Source of the DNA: Chitinophaga costaii
GTDB taxonomy: Bacteria; Bacteroidota; Bacteroidia; Chitinophagales; Chitinophagaceae
Direction: 5' to 3'
Assembly: GCF_900094705.1 (NCBI RefSeq)
Contig: NZ_FMAR01000010.1
Location: 1 to 64,000 of the forward strand
DNA length: 64,000 nucleotides
Both the position numbers and the translations under genes were made by a program. This document shows, in pieces, positions 44,621 through 52,196 of the stretch. The notes under the pieces were generated by a model. That model did no database searches. It saw only the letters and a list, made by a program, of their open reading frames with translations, and was not told the origin of the DNA. Within the stretch, counting starts at the first letter, position 1; each line of letters starts with the position of its first letter.

Positions 44621-45070
44621 TTCTTTGGATTAATGGATCGGGTATGTAACAATAGCTTACGTAAAATGGGGCAAAAGGCAACTTTTAATGTAAGGCAATG
44701 GTTTATGGTTAACGCTAAATTAATTCTCCTGACTGCAAACGCATTGCATGCAAGTGCGGAAAAAAGACTTTCCTGTATTCTAACTTAGTGAAAAGAGCCA
44801 AGCATATGCGTAAGGCGGTAAAACGATCATAGATAAATGGAATGAAATAACAAAGACTGCCCTTGCCAATTTTCGTCATTAAACACGCCCAAAAAAAATA
44901 CGGTAAACAAGCTAGGAATAAGGGGTTCAAGGTGTTATTATTATCAGAAATAAATCGTATTTTAATCCTACGAAAACCATCTATCGATTGTCATTTGAAT
45001 TACATTTGTAGTTCACTGATTTACACCGAAATATCAAGGCCTTTCAACTTTTAAACTGTCAATTACGAGA
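44621..45070. other. Intergenic stretch between AraC and sigma genes
   Basis: This is the divergent control region of the AraC gene and the sigma gene at 45071. Short frames occur on both strands (for example 44715-44930) but show no signal peptide, motif or ribosome site that I would trust. It also marks the change from very A/T-rich to balanced sequence. Confidence 0.5.
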
Positions 45071-45661
45071 ATGACAAACGAAGATTCTGCATTGCTATTG
45101 CGGAGAATCAACGCGGGAGGCGAAGACGCCAGGGAAGCGGTTGCCGAATTTTATAAGCAAGAGTACAAACTGCTGTACCGGACGGCCCTCAAAATTTTGC
45201 AAAACGAAGTAGACGCTGAAGAAGTCGTTCACCAGTTGTTCGTAGATATGCTGGCGGGAAATAAGATTCCGAGGGAAGGCAGTATGCAGACCTTCTTCTA
45301 CGTAGCTGTCAAAAACCGCTCGTTAAATATCCGGCGCAGCAAGGAGCGGGCAGGCATGCCTGGCACCACCCTGGAAATTAACCCACGCTATGACCTGCCC
45401 TATATAGAAGACTGCGATCCAGATGAGGAACGCAAAAAACGCGTGATAGCAGCAGTAAACCAACTGCCACCCCGCTATCAGCAGGCGCTGCGGCTTTCCT
45501 ATTGGGAAAAGCGGTCGCATCCGGAAATCGCAGAAATTATGAGCATCACAAAAATGACCAGTTATACCCTGGTGAAAAAAGCATTGATTACCTTGCGCAA
45601 ACTTACCAAACTGGACAAAGAGGCAGGATTGATTAATAGTACACCTGGTGAACCACGTTAG
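45071..45661 (+). CDS. ECF sigma-70 factor in the mobile element
   Basis: 196 residues. Region 2 (GEDAREAVAEFYKQEYKLLY; DAEEVVHQLFVDMLAG) and region 4 (LPPRYQQALRLSYWEKRSHP; EIMSITKMTSYTLVKKALIT) are both present. It is followed at once by FecR (20 bases from its stop to the FecR ATG). No receptor follows on this strand, unlike the chromosomal set at 8-14 kb. Two receptors with STN domains in the element (35408 and 56400) are candidate partners. Confidence 0.9.
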   Translation: MTNEDSALLLRRINAGGEDAREAVAEFYKQEYKLLYRTALKILQNEVDAEEVVHQLFVDMLAGNKIPREGSMQTFFYVAVKNRSLNIRRSKERAGMPGTTLEINPRYDLPYIEDCDPDEERKKRVIAAVNQLPPRYQQALRLSYWEKRSHPEIAEIMSITKMTSYTLVKKALITLRKLTKLDKEAGLINSTPGEPR

Positions 45662-45680
45662 TATCCACAGAAATGAACCA

Positions 45681-46802
45681 ATGACACAAATCGAACTTGA
45701 AATACTGATTCAAAAGTACCATCTTGGCATTTCCACACCGCAGGAAAACCAGGTACTTACCAGCCTCATGGAAAACGATGCCACTATACGCGCCATGGTA
45801 GAAGAAGACAGCCAAAGCCTTCCTCCGCATTTAGTAGACACCATCACCGATCAGAAAGTCGCCCATCAGACCGAGCGTATGCAAGCGCATCTCCAGGGAT
45901 TACACCGAAAAAAAGCGGTTCGGTTCTATCCGGCAACAGCAGCGGCGGCAGCGCTATTACTAGCAGTAGGACTCTATTTTTGGAACAGACATCCATCGCA
46001 TTCCTCGATAGGACCGACCGCCCAACACGTAATCTTAAAGCAGGAAGCCGTCCTACTGAACTTACCCGGAGGGCGAAAGATTAACTTGTCAGACACTACG
46101 AACCGTCTGATTGCCATCGATGGCGGCCACTTAAACAACGAAAACAAAACCCTGGCAGTACCTTCCACGGCGAAGGCCCAAGTAGCAACCTTGACCGTTC
46201 CGGTCGGTAAAGACTACCAAATTATCTTGCCAGATGCGACTATCATTTTTCTAAACAGCCAGACATCCCTTACCTTCCCGACCGCCTTCCAGGGTAACAC
46301 CCGCGAAATCTCCATCGACGGCGAAGCCTATCTCCAGATAGCTCACCAAGCCACAAAGCCCTTCATCGTTCACACAAAAGACGGTAGCATTGAGGTTCTC
46401 GGAACCGCCTTTAACATAAATACTTATAGCACCGGCACCGCCACCCTTTCGCTCGTTTCAGGGAAGGTGCGCGCGACTTACGGCAAAAGCACCGAACTCA
46501 GCGCAGGCCAACAACTTCTCGCGCAAGGCTCGCGTCAGGAGCTGCACCCCTTCGATTCTACCAAAGTTTTGGCATGGATGAAAGGCATCCTTTATTTCAA
46601 TAACACCGAACTGCAAGATATTGCCGCAGTGCTGCCTCGCTGGTACGGCGTGGAGGTGGTCATCGACAATCCAGCCACCCGTAGAGCTCATTTCACCGGA
46701 CAGGTAAACAGGAACAGACCTATTGAAGAATTTCTCGAAGCCATGAAAGAAACGGCCTCCGTAGATTACTTGATCGAGAACGGCATCCTACATTTTAAAT
46801 AG
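45681..46802 (+). CDS. FecR family anti-sigma factor in the mobile element
   Basis: 373 residues from the ATG at 45681; a GTG at 45648 inside the sigma gene is less likely. Cytoplasmic part to residue 85, one membrane helix (about 87-105, YPATAAAAALLLAVGLYFW), the FecR domain (about 170-265, VPVGKDYQIILPDATIIFLN; IDGEAYLQIAHQATKPFIVH) and the C-terminal STN-like part (WMKGILYFNNTELQDIAAVL). It would hold the sigma factor encoded just upstream until a receptor signals. Confidence 0.9.
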   Translation: MTQIELEILIQKYHLGISTPQENQVLTSLMENDATIRAMVEEDSQSLPPHLVDTITDQKVAHQTERMQAHLQGLHRKKAVRFYPATAAAAALLLAVGLYFWNRHPSHSSIGPTAQHVILKQEAVLLNLPGGRKINLSDTTNRLIAIDGGHLNNENKTLAVPSTAKAQVATLTVPVGKDYQIILPDATIIFLNSQTSLTFPTAFQGNTREISIDGEAYLQIAHQATKPFIVHTKDGSIEVLGTAFNINTYSTGTATLSLVSGKVRATYGKSTELSAGQQLLAQGSRQELHPFDSTKVLAWMKGILYFNNTELQDIAAVLPRWYGVEVVIDNPATRRAHFTGQVNRNRPIEEFLEAMKETASVDYLIENGILHFK

Positions 46803-47460
46803 AACAAGCTGGTGGAAACCAGCCTGTATTGCTATCCTTGTTTGAATGGTTAATTGGACAATGTGGATGAAAAGACGGATAAATTATTTATGGGTTTTCA
46901 GGGGACATGCGGTCATATGAACTATTTTTATACTTGGTAAGTTGGTCCTTGCCACGGTTAAAAAACTTCTTATCGAGATACGATACGTGGTCTTTTGCAA
47001 GCCCAAGGAAAATAACTACTCACACAGAAAAAAATACCTATAAGGTCGTTGTGGTGTAATGTTCATGAACCTCAGGGGGATGAACTAATTACTATATCGC
47101 CCAAATGGCGGCGGAAATGATTTGTTGCTATACTACGTTAACAAAATGAAGAAATGACATGGATATCTTGTCAAAACGATCATAAGTAGGAAAATTATTA
47201 GTGCAATATTGTTCTGGCGTAAATATTCTATGAAAAACGCTTGATTCCTTCACCTATCACATCTCAGAAAGGTAAAACAGGGTGATCCTCTCACTAATAA
47301 GAACACCGAAAATGCATTTTTTAGGTACTGGAGGACCTCAAAAAACAAACAAATTTTGAAATGTCGATAACAAACAGGTATTTGAACCCTGCTTATCACG
47401 CTAAATTAAAAGGTAAGCAGGGGGCAGGTTAAGTGCTAACTAAAAAATAAAACAACTTTA
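46803..47460. other. Non-coding stretch after FecR
   Basis: I see no gene, strong hairpin or repeat. Given that FecR is normally followed by a receptor gene, this may be where one was lost, but no receptor-like sequence is left. Confidence 0.45.
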
Positions 47461-47709
47461 TTATACGATGCGGGAGAGCGTTTTTTCCAACTGCTTTTTT
47501 AAACCTATGGGTTCAGGCACCAGCAGATCTACCACCGACACATCCAGCACAAATGCAATCTGGTACAACATCTCTAAACTAGGCTGGCGTGTATTGTTCA
47601 GATACCTGGACATCGTATTGCGACTGATGCCCAACGCCTCTTGCAATTGCTCTCGCTTAATGTTTTTTTGAAGAAGTACGATTAATATTTGATTGTAGGT
47701 TACATCCAT
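47461..47709 (-). CDS. XRE-type helix-turn-helix regulator
   Basis: 82 residues. IKREQLQEALGISRNTMSRY and QPSLEMLYQIAFVLDVSVVD are a standard XRE/Cro helix-turn-helix, with a short C-terminal extension and no other domain. The gene's upstream region carries three tandem palindromes (47768-47826), so it probably represses itself and perhaps leftward or rightward element genes. Regulators of this size are common switches for mobile elements. Confidence 0.8.
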   Translation of the reverse strand: MDVTYNQILIVLLQKNIKREQLQEALGISRNTMSRYLNNTRQPSLEMLYQIAFVLDVSVVDLLVPEPIGLKKQLEKTLSRIV

Positions 47710-47767
47710 GATCCAAGGTGATGCGCAAATTTAACATGTTTTCCGAATTGATTATCAATATAATAAC

Positions 47768-47826
47768 GCACCCAAAACGGGTGCAAATGCACCCAAATTG
47801 GATGCATTTGCACCCGTTTTGGGTGC
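47768..47826. promoter_or_regulatory. Three tandem palindromic operators, exact 21-bp period
   Basis: Sites GCACCCAAAACGGGTGC (47768-47784), GCACCCAAATTGGATGC (47789-47805) and GCACCCGTTTTGGGTGC (47810-47826). Each is 17 bases with GCACCC/GGGTGC arms, separated by AAAT and ATTT, so starts repeat every 21 bases, two turns of DNA. The whole block is also one inverted repeat: 27-base outer arms match perfectly. It begins 59 bases before the XRE gene start. Cooperative binding of a dimeric repressor on one face of the DNA is the natural reading. Confidence 0.75.
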
Positions 47827-48462
47827 GTTTTACAATTTCATGACCAAGAACAACAAAATTCGCCTTAGTTTCACAAAAAAAAGGACAATACCCTAAAAGA
47901 ATACTCATTTGATGGCACTATGTAAAAATTAATCACCAAAATGGTACGGGATTATTCCTCCCTGTTTGTGGTAAAATTGAGTCCCCACTTAATCGTACTC
48001 GAACACAAACAAAGCATACCTTACCCGTAACCATATTTTCCTGATACCTGGTTACACACTATGAATCACTGCCTATAGGTATACAAAAGGCAGTGGAAAA
48101 AGAAATGACTTGTCTGAATGGTTAATCAATTTTTCCTTACCTGTCGTAGGTCCTACAGCCTACAAGGTGCGTAGTACTAAAAGGATCACTACCATTGCTG
48201 AAAAGCAGTGACTGGTCGCATGTACTTTACGGATGGGTAGAACAGTGTATGCCACTGCGCTGACCCATTAACACGCCCCTGCAAATAAAGTCAAACGTCA
48301 TTTACAGGACGAAAGGAACATAGGCACGCGGCCAGGTGCATCCTCCTCCTAATGAAGTAGAGTAGCAAAATAAAGTGCTGGAAAGGCGCCTATTAGTATT
48401 ACTAGTAAACTCTTGACATATAGCACAAAATCGGCAGGCCGTCTGCCAATAAATAGTAACCG
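47827..48462. other. Non-coding stretch between operators and the ABC-like gene
   Basis: No convincing gene on either strand. A few short inverted segments (for example around GTAGGTCCTACAGCCTAC near 48145) are seen but without a T tail. It presumably holds the promoter of the gene at 48463. Confidence 0.45.
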
Positions 48463-49371
48463 ATGAGTATAACCTTGAAAGCGGTGCAAGTATTTGAACA
48501 ACAATCCCCCCACGGCATCACGCTTCACATTCCAGATGATGGAGTAGTCGCAGTGATTGGACCGCTAAGGTCCGGGGTCTACACCCTTGTAAAAATGATC
48601 GCCACCTTGACCCCGCTCCGTGGGGGTTCGATCTCCATCAATGGGTGGAAGGTCGGAGAACAGGATGAGGACATCAGAAAAAATATCGGTGTAGTAGCCC
48701 CTCACATCTTCCTTTCAAAAGATCGGACCATCGCTGAAAATATCGACGATTATCAAGTAGCACAGCAAATAACACGTCTGCCCGACATCCTAGATTCGCC
48801 CCTGTTTGATCAGGTCAGACAAAAGATGGAGGAAAAACTCCAACTGTCAAAAGGTATGGGGCAACTACTGCGACTCTATTGCGCACTACCCCATGACCCA
48901 TCCACCTTAGTGCTCTTAAACCCTACCCGCGGCGTAAGCACCTTGAACCTTTCACATTTTTGGCAACTTATCCGGACAATTAAAGCAAAAGGAAAGTCCA
49001 TTTTGATCATAAGCTCAAAGATGCAGGATGCCACCCACTGTGACCAGATCGCCTTGATAAAAGGCGGCCATATCATAGCCAAAGACTCGCCAAAAACCTT
49101 TATTCAACAATTCATTGGCCAACTGTACGGTGTCAAGGTACACCACCCTTTATTGCTGAACGCCATTCGTAATTTTCCCAACCGGGCGGATAAAAAGAAT
49201 TTACGACTAACATTGCAGGGCAATCAGCTAGACCTTGCCTCCCTGAAACAGCACCTATTGGACAACGGCTTCCCTAACATAAACATTCAACCTTACATCC
49301 CCACATTGGAAGATGGCTACATAGAGCGTTACAGTTATTCAAAAATACGCAAGCCAATCTATCAGCGATGA
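48463..49371 (+). CDS. ABC-type ATPase domain protein with degenerate active site
   Basis: 302 residues with the full length and order of an ABC ATPase similar to GldA (compare 5705-6649). Walker A is GPLRSGVYT where GxxGxGKS/T is needed: the Lys and middle Gly are gone. The signature is LSKGMGQLLRLYCAL (LSGG altered). Walker B reads LVLLNPTRGV, lacking the Asp-Glu pair. The H-loop His is Lys in IISSKMQDATHCDQIALIKG. The frame is open and the fold looks preserved, so it was probably kept for a role other than ATP hydrolysis. No permease gene is adjacent. Confidence 0.7.
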   Translation: MSITLKAVQVFEQQSPHGITLHIPDDGVVAVIGPLRSGVYTLVKMIATLTPLRGGSISINGWKVGEQDEDIRKNIGVVAPHIFLSKDRTIAENIDDYQVAQQITRLPDILDSPLFDQVRQKMEEKLQLSKGMGQLLRLYCALPHDPSTLVLLNPTRGVSTLNLSHFWQLIRTIKAKGKSILIISSKMQDATHCDQIALIKGGHIIAKDSPKTFIQQFIGQLYGVKVHHPLLLNAIRNFPNRADKKNLRLTLQGNQLDLASLKQHLLDNGFPNINIQPYIPTLEDGYIERYSYSKIRKPIYQR

Positions 49372-49576
49372 ATCTCACCATACTCACGATGGTTAGCTGA
49401 GCAAGTCCAGGAATGAACCACCACAACATATAAAAACAAGCAGATAATTAGACGATCATACACTCAAAACAATTTTCTTATGCGCATGTATACTTCGAGG
49501 TAAGGTGTGCTGTTACTTTTCTCTTGATCGTTTTCGTGGTACGTAATTTCCTGCTAACGCCGAGTTCTCCGCTAAA

Positions 49577-49610
49577 AACAGCAAGGTCCCGTTGATCCGG
49601 GGCCTTGTTT
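49577..49610. terminator. Terminator between converging genes
   Basis: CAAGGTCCCG (49582-49591) and CGGGGCCTTG (49598-49607) pair with one G-T wobble, A-rich before and T-rich after. It can serve both the ABC-like gene (plus strand) and the sigma-like gene (minus strand, stop at 49626). Confidence 0.65.
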
Positions 49611-49625
49611 ATGTTAGCACTAGAC

Positions 49626-50063
49626 TTATCTAAAACGACGCGCTGCTCGCTCTTCAAACGTCTCTCCCGGATACGGAGGTTCCTCCATCAGGAGCGTTGC
49701 TTCTTTCCTGGCGGCGGCGTTCAGCCATTTTTTTAAATCATCGATGGATTTCATTTTTTTCCCCAACCGCAATAATCGGATAAACGTATAATGCACCGTA
49801 TCGGACGACAACTGTTCATTCCGCGTGACAAAATAAGCTCGCGCACGCATACCCACAGCGTATCGGTCATATAAAGTGTACAAGGGTAACTGATCACCAC
49901 GGGCCAGTAATCGTAATAATTCTTGATCCGAGAGTCTATCCGCAGGGTCGTTGCTAGCTAAAGACGCATCCGTAAAGAAAGGATCATTGGGAGGTACATC
50001 CATACATGAAGAAGGGGTAATTGAATTGCTAATAGTATAAAGCCGTTGATGGGGCATATCCAT
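49626..50063 (-). CDS. Sigma region 2-only protein
   Basis: 145 residues. Residues 44-125 match ECF sigma region 2: LSDQELLRLLARGDQLPLYT, LYDRYAVGMRARAYFVTRNE, SSDTVHYTFIRLLRLGKKMK and SIDDLKKWLNAAARKEA. Region 4, needed to bind the -35 element, is absent; only about 20 charged residues follow. The Asp-Asp-x-Val-Gln motif of region 2.2 is changed to SDTVHYTF. It may bind core RNA polymerase without recognising a promoter, or be a remnant with an intact frame. It faces away from the methyltransferase-like gene. Confidence 0.6.
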   Translation of the reverse strand: MDMPHQRLYTISNSITPSSCMDVPPNDPFFTDASLASNDPADRLSDQELLRLLARGDQLPLYTLYDRYAVGMRARAYFVTRNEQLSSDTVHYTFIRLLRLGKKMKSIDDLKKWLNAAARKEATLLMEEPPYPGETFEERAARRFR

Positions 50064-50501
50064 CGTGACGCGGCAACCAGTGATGATAATAAGTATATCC
50101 TAACCAATGACGACATTCAGCGCTGACAATAACGCTCATAAATACTCCTTCAAGGTACTTTTTTTAAAGCAAAAAAAGACACTACCTGACTTAAAAAACA
50201 TATCAATAACATTCTATTTTTTTTAGGCGAGTACCATCCCTGAATAACCCTTGTCATCTAACATTTTAACAACCATCATCGCCCCCCAAATCCCAGTAGC
50301 TGTTCGTTTACTCACTAGATACTGCTATTATTTTATTCCCTGTAACTGCTTGTCCTGCAACGAATAAAGAGCCGTTGTACCAACTCTCCCCAACAAAACA
50401 GCCCTTTTGAAATCATTCTTTTGCAAAGTGAGTCGGTGAACGAGCAACCACCCACTGCTTTGGTACCAAATCGTAACAAACCACTTTAAAAAAAGAAGCA
50501 C
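50064..50501. other. Non-coding stretch between divergent genes
   Basis: The divergent control region of the sigma-like and methyltransferase-like genes. A/T-rich, no gene, no long repeat or hairpin seen. Confidence 0.45.
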
Positions 50502-51323
50502 ATGCAAACAAAACACCGCGTAGTAACAGGCAGCAATGAAATCATGAAATCAGTGAACAATCAAAGCGTACACCTGGTCATCACCCAACCTCCCGGATGG
50601 CGGATAAATAATATGGAAGAACTTAGCCAGGTAGGTTATTTAGAACACTATGATGATCATCTGCACCAACTCAAGATCGTTTTTGCCGACTGCTATCGAA
50701 CCCTGCTACCGGGCGGTAAAATGTGTGTAATCGTGGGCGATCAGTTTTGTAGCAGCCGCAATTTCGGACGCTTTCAAATCATTCCACTGCACGCAGATAC
50801 CATCCTTCGATGCCAAAGCGTAGGGTTCGATTACCAAGGAGCGATTATCTGGGAACATCAACCCAGGTCGCATAAGTCTGGCAAACCAAAGCTGATGGGA
50901 TCGTATCCATACCCCCGTAATGGCATCGTCAATATCAACTACCAATACATCCTGATCTTTAAGAAACCCGGGAAAATAGAATCCTTCCTGGATGACACCA
51001 GAGAAAGCAGCATCCTTTCTACCGATGAATGGATTACTTTTTTCGACAGTAGCTGGCGGATACCGGGAAGCCACTCCACCAGCAGTGATGCATATTTACC
51101 GCAACAAATTGCCGTTCGCCTAATACGCATGTTCTCCTGCGTCGGAGACACGATACTAGACCCCTGGGCAAAAAATGGTATCACCTTAGCGGCCGCACGC
51201 CTCCTTTCCCGCAACTCCATCGGCTACGAAAAAAACATGGAGATGCTGTCCATCATCGCCCAACACCTCGGCGCTGACGATCTTAGCAAAGACGATGCGA
51301 TGATCGATTTTATCAAAGAATAA
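50502..51323 (+). CDS. N4/N6 DNA methyltransferase-like protein, active motifs altered
   Basis: 273 residues with the complete fold of beta-class adenine/cytosine-N4 methyltransferases: ECF-like order is not seen, but CYRTLLPGGKMCVIVGDQF, SVGFDYQGAIIWEHQ and MGSYPYPRNGIV are conserved family parts. The catalytic S/D-PP-Y motif is LVITQPPGW: Ser and Tyr replaced by Gln and Gly. The AdoMet-binding DPFxGSGTT is ILDPWAKNGITLAAA, lacking the first Gly. The rest, including NSIGYEKN, is intact. It could bind DNA without methylating it, for instance to shield or regulate sites. True activity with odd motifs is less likely. Confidence 0.7.
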   Translation: MQTKHRVVTGSNEIMKSVNNQSVHLVITQPPGWRINNMEELSQVGYLEHYDDHLHQLKIVFADCYRTLLPGGKMCVIVGDQFCSSRNFGRFQIIPLHADTILRCQSVGFDYQGAIIWEHQPRSHKSGKPKLMGSYPYPRNGIVNINYQYILIFKKPGKIESFLDDTRESSILSTDEWITFFDSSWRIPGSHSTSSDAYLPQQIAVRLIRMFSCVGDTILDPWAKNGITLAAARLLSRNSIGYEKNMEMLSIIAQHLGADDLSKDDAMIDFIKE

Positions 51324-51340
51324 CCATAATACTCTGCTGT

Positions 51341-51619
51341 ATGAGCAGTATTGAAATTGTCACTAAAGAAGACCTGCTTCGTTTTAAGCACGACCTGTTA
51401 GCGGAAATAAAAACCATCATAGATGCCCACCAGACAAGCAGTGTACCCCAAATGTTGAAAAGCTATGAAGTAAAAAAACGGCTTAACCTTTCCAACGGTA
51501 CCTTGACCAAACTCCGGCAGAACGGTACCATCCCCTATACCATGGTAGGCGATGAACCCCGCTATAGTGAGGTCGATATTTTACAAATGCTGGAGCGAAA
51601 CAAGCCCAGCAAAAAATAA
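51341..51619 (+). CDS. Helix-turn-helix (excisionase-like) protein
   Basis: 92 residues. The N-terminal half is helical (KEDLLRFKHDLLAEIKTIID); the C-terminal half is a MerR/excisionase winged motif (SYEVKKRLNLSNGTLTKLRQ; NGTIPYTMVGDEPRYSEVDI). It begins 17 bases after the methyltransferase-like gene and is likely co-transcribed. Such proteins in Bacteroidota elements affect excision or transfer. It lies immediately before the hairpin cluster at 51646. Confidence 0.75.
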   Translation: MSSIEIVTKEDLLRFKHDLLAEIKTIIDAHQTSSVPQMLKSYEVKKRLNLSNGTLTKLRQNGTIPYTMVGDEPRYSEVDILQMLERNKPSKK

Positions 51620-51645
51620 AACAGCGTGATCCTTCCGATGTTGTT

Positions 51646-51746
51646 TTGCGTGCCCTATTAAGGGCAGACGCAAAAGCATGCCCTGTAAAGGCATGAGCAA
51701 GTTGTAGCAACGTGGCACGTTGCCCTCAGCCCGATAGGGCTGGGCA
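51646..51746 (+). other. Candidate oriT: four hairpins in 100 bases
   Basis: TGCCCT/AGGGCA (51651-51666, extended by TTGCG/CGCAA), CATGCC/GGCATG (51677-51695), the palindrome CAACGTGGCACGTTG (51708-51722), and CAGCCC/GGGCTG (51727-51742) within TGCC/GGCA. The first and last share TGCCC/GGGCA arms. A direct repeat CTCGGA (51758 and 51765) and T's follow. The cluster lies 48 bases before the MobC-like gene. Transfer origins have such inverted repeats beside the relaxase genes. The nick site cannot be named from sequence alone. Confidence 0.55.
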
Positions 51747-51794
51747 CAAAAATCACCTCGGAACTCGGATTTTTTGAATATAAAACACAGCTAC

Positions 51795-52196
51795 ATGACC
51801 CAGGACATAGCCACACCACCGGCCCCCAACAAATGGTTAAACGTGCGCGTATCCGCAGACGAGCATACCCGACTCCACAACCATTTTAAGACAACGACCT
51901 GCACCACCTTCAGCGAATATATCCGCAACCTATTGTTTCAACGAAAAATTGTACACTACACACGTAGCAAATCACTTGATGAACTACTGGCACAACTCAT
52001 CCTATTGCGTAAAGAAATCAATGCCATCGGACGAAATATCAATCAGGCTTTGCGACTTTTTCAGTCAGGAAAATCAGACAAAGAGCGCGTTTTCTGGGCC
52101 GACAAAATAACGCAACAACTGCATGTATTCTCCGCCAAACAAGAGGAACTGCAACGCACCATCAATCAATACGCAGACCAATGGTTGCGCGAATAA
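51795..52196 (+). CDS. MobC-like relaxosome protein
   Basis: 133 residues from the ATG at 51795; an upstream ATG at 51774 falls within the hairpin region's edge and is less likely. KWLNVRVSADEHTRLHNHF and CTTFSEYIRNLLFQRKIVHY form a ribbon-helix-helix DNA-binding part. The rest is helical (LAQLILLRKEINAIGRNINQ), matching the bacterial mobilisation (MobC) family. It binds near oriT and helps the relaxase. Its end overlaps the relaxase start by 16 bases. Confidence 0.85.
   Translation: MTQDIATPPAPNKWLNVRVSADEHTRLHNHFKTTTCTTFSEYIRNLLFQRKIVHYTRSKSLDELLAQLILLRKEINAIGRNINQALRLFQSGKSDKERVFWADKITQQLHVFSAKQEELQRTINQYADQWLRE

Noticed and set aside
44715-45054. Small frames on both strands before the element sigma gene
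   Set aside because: One is hydrophobic by composition but none has a plausible start context or relative that I recognise.
47768-47826. CRISPR array
   Set aside because: Units are 17-base palindromes with 4-base gaps, no spacers, no cas genes in the window.
47657-47908. 83-codon frame across the triple operator
   Set aside because: It reads through the repeats themselves (repeated CIQFGCICTRFGC-type sequence) and is an artefact of their periodicity.
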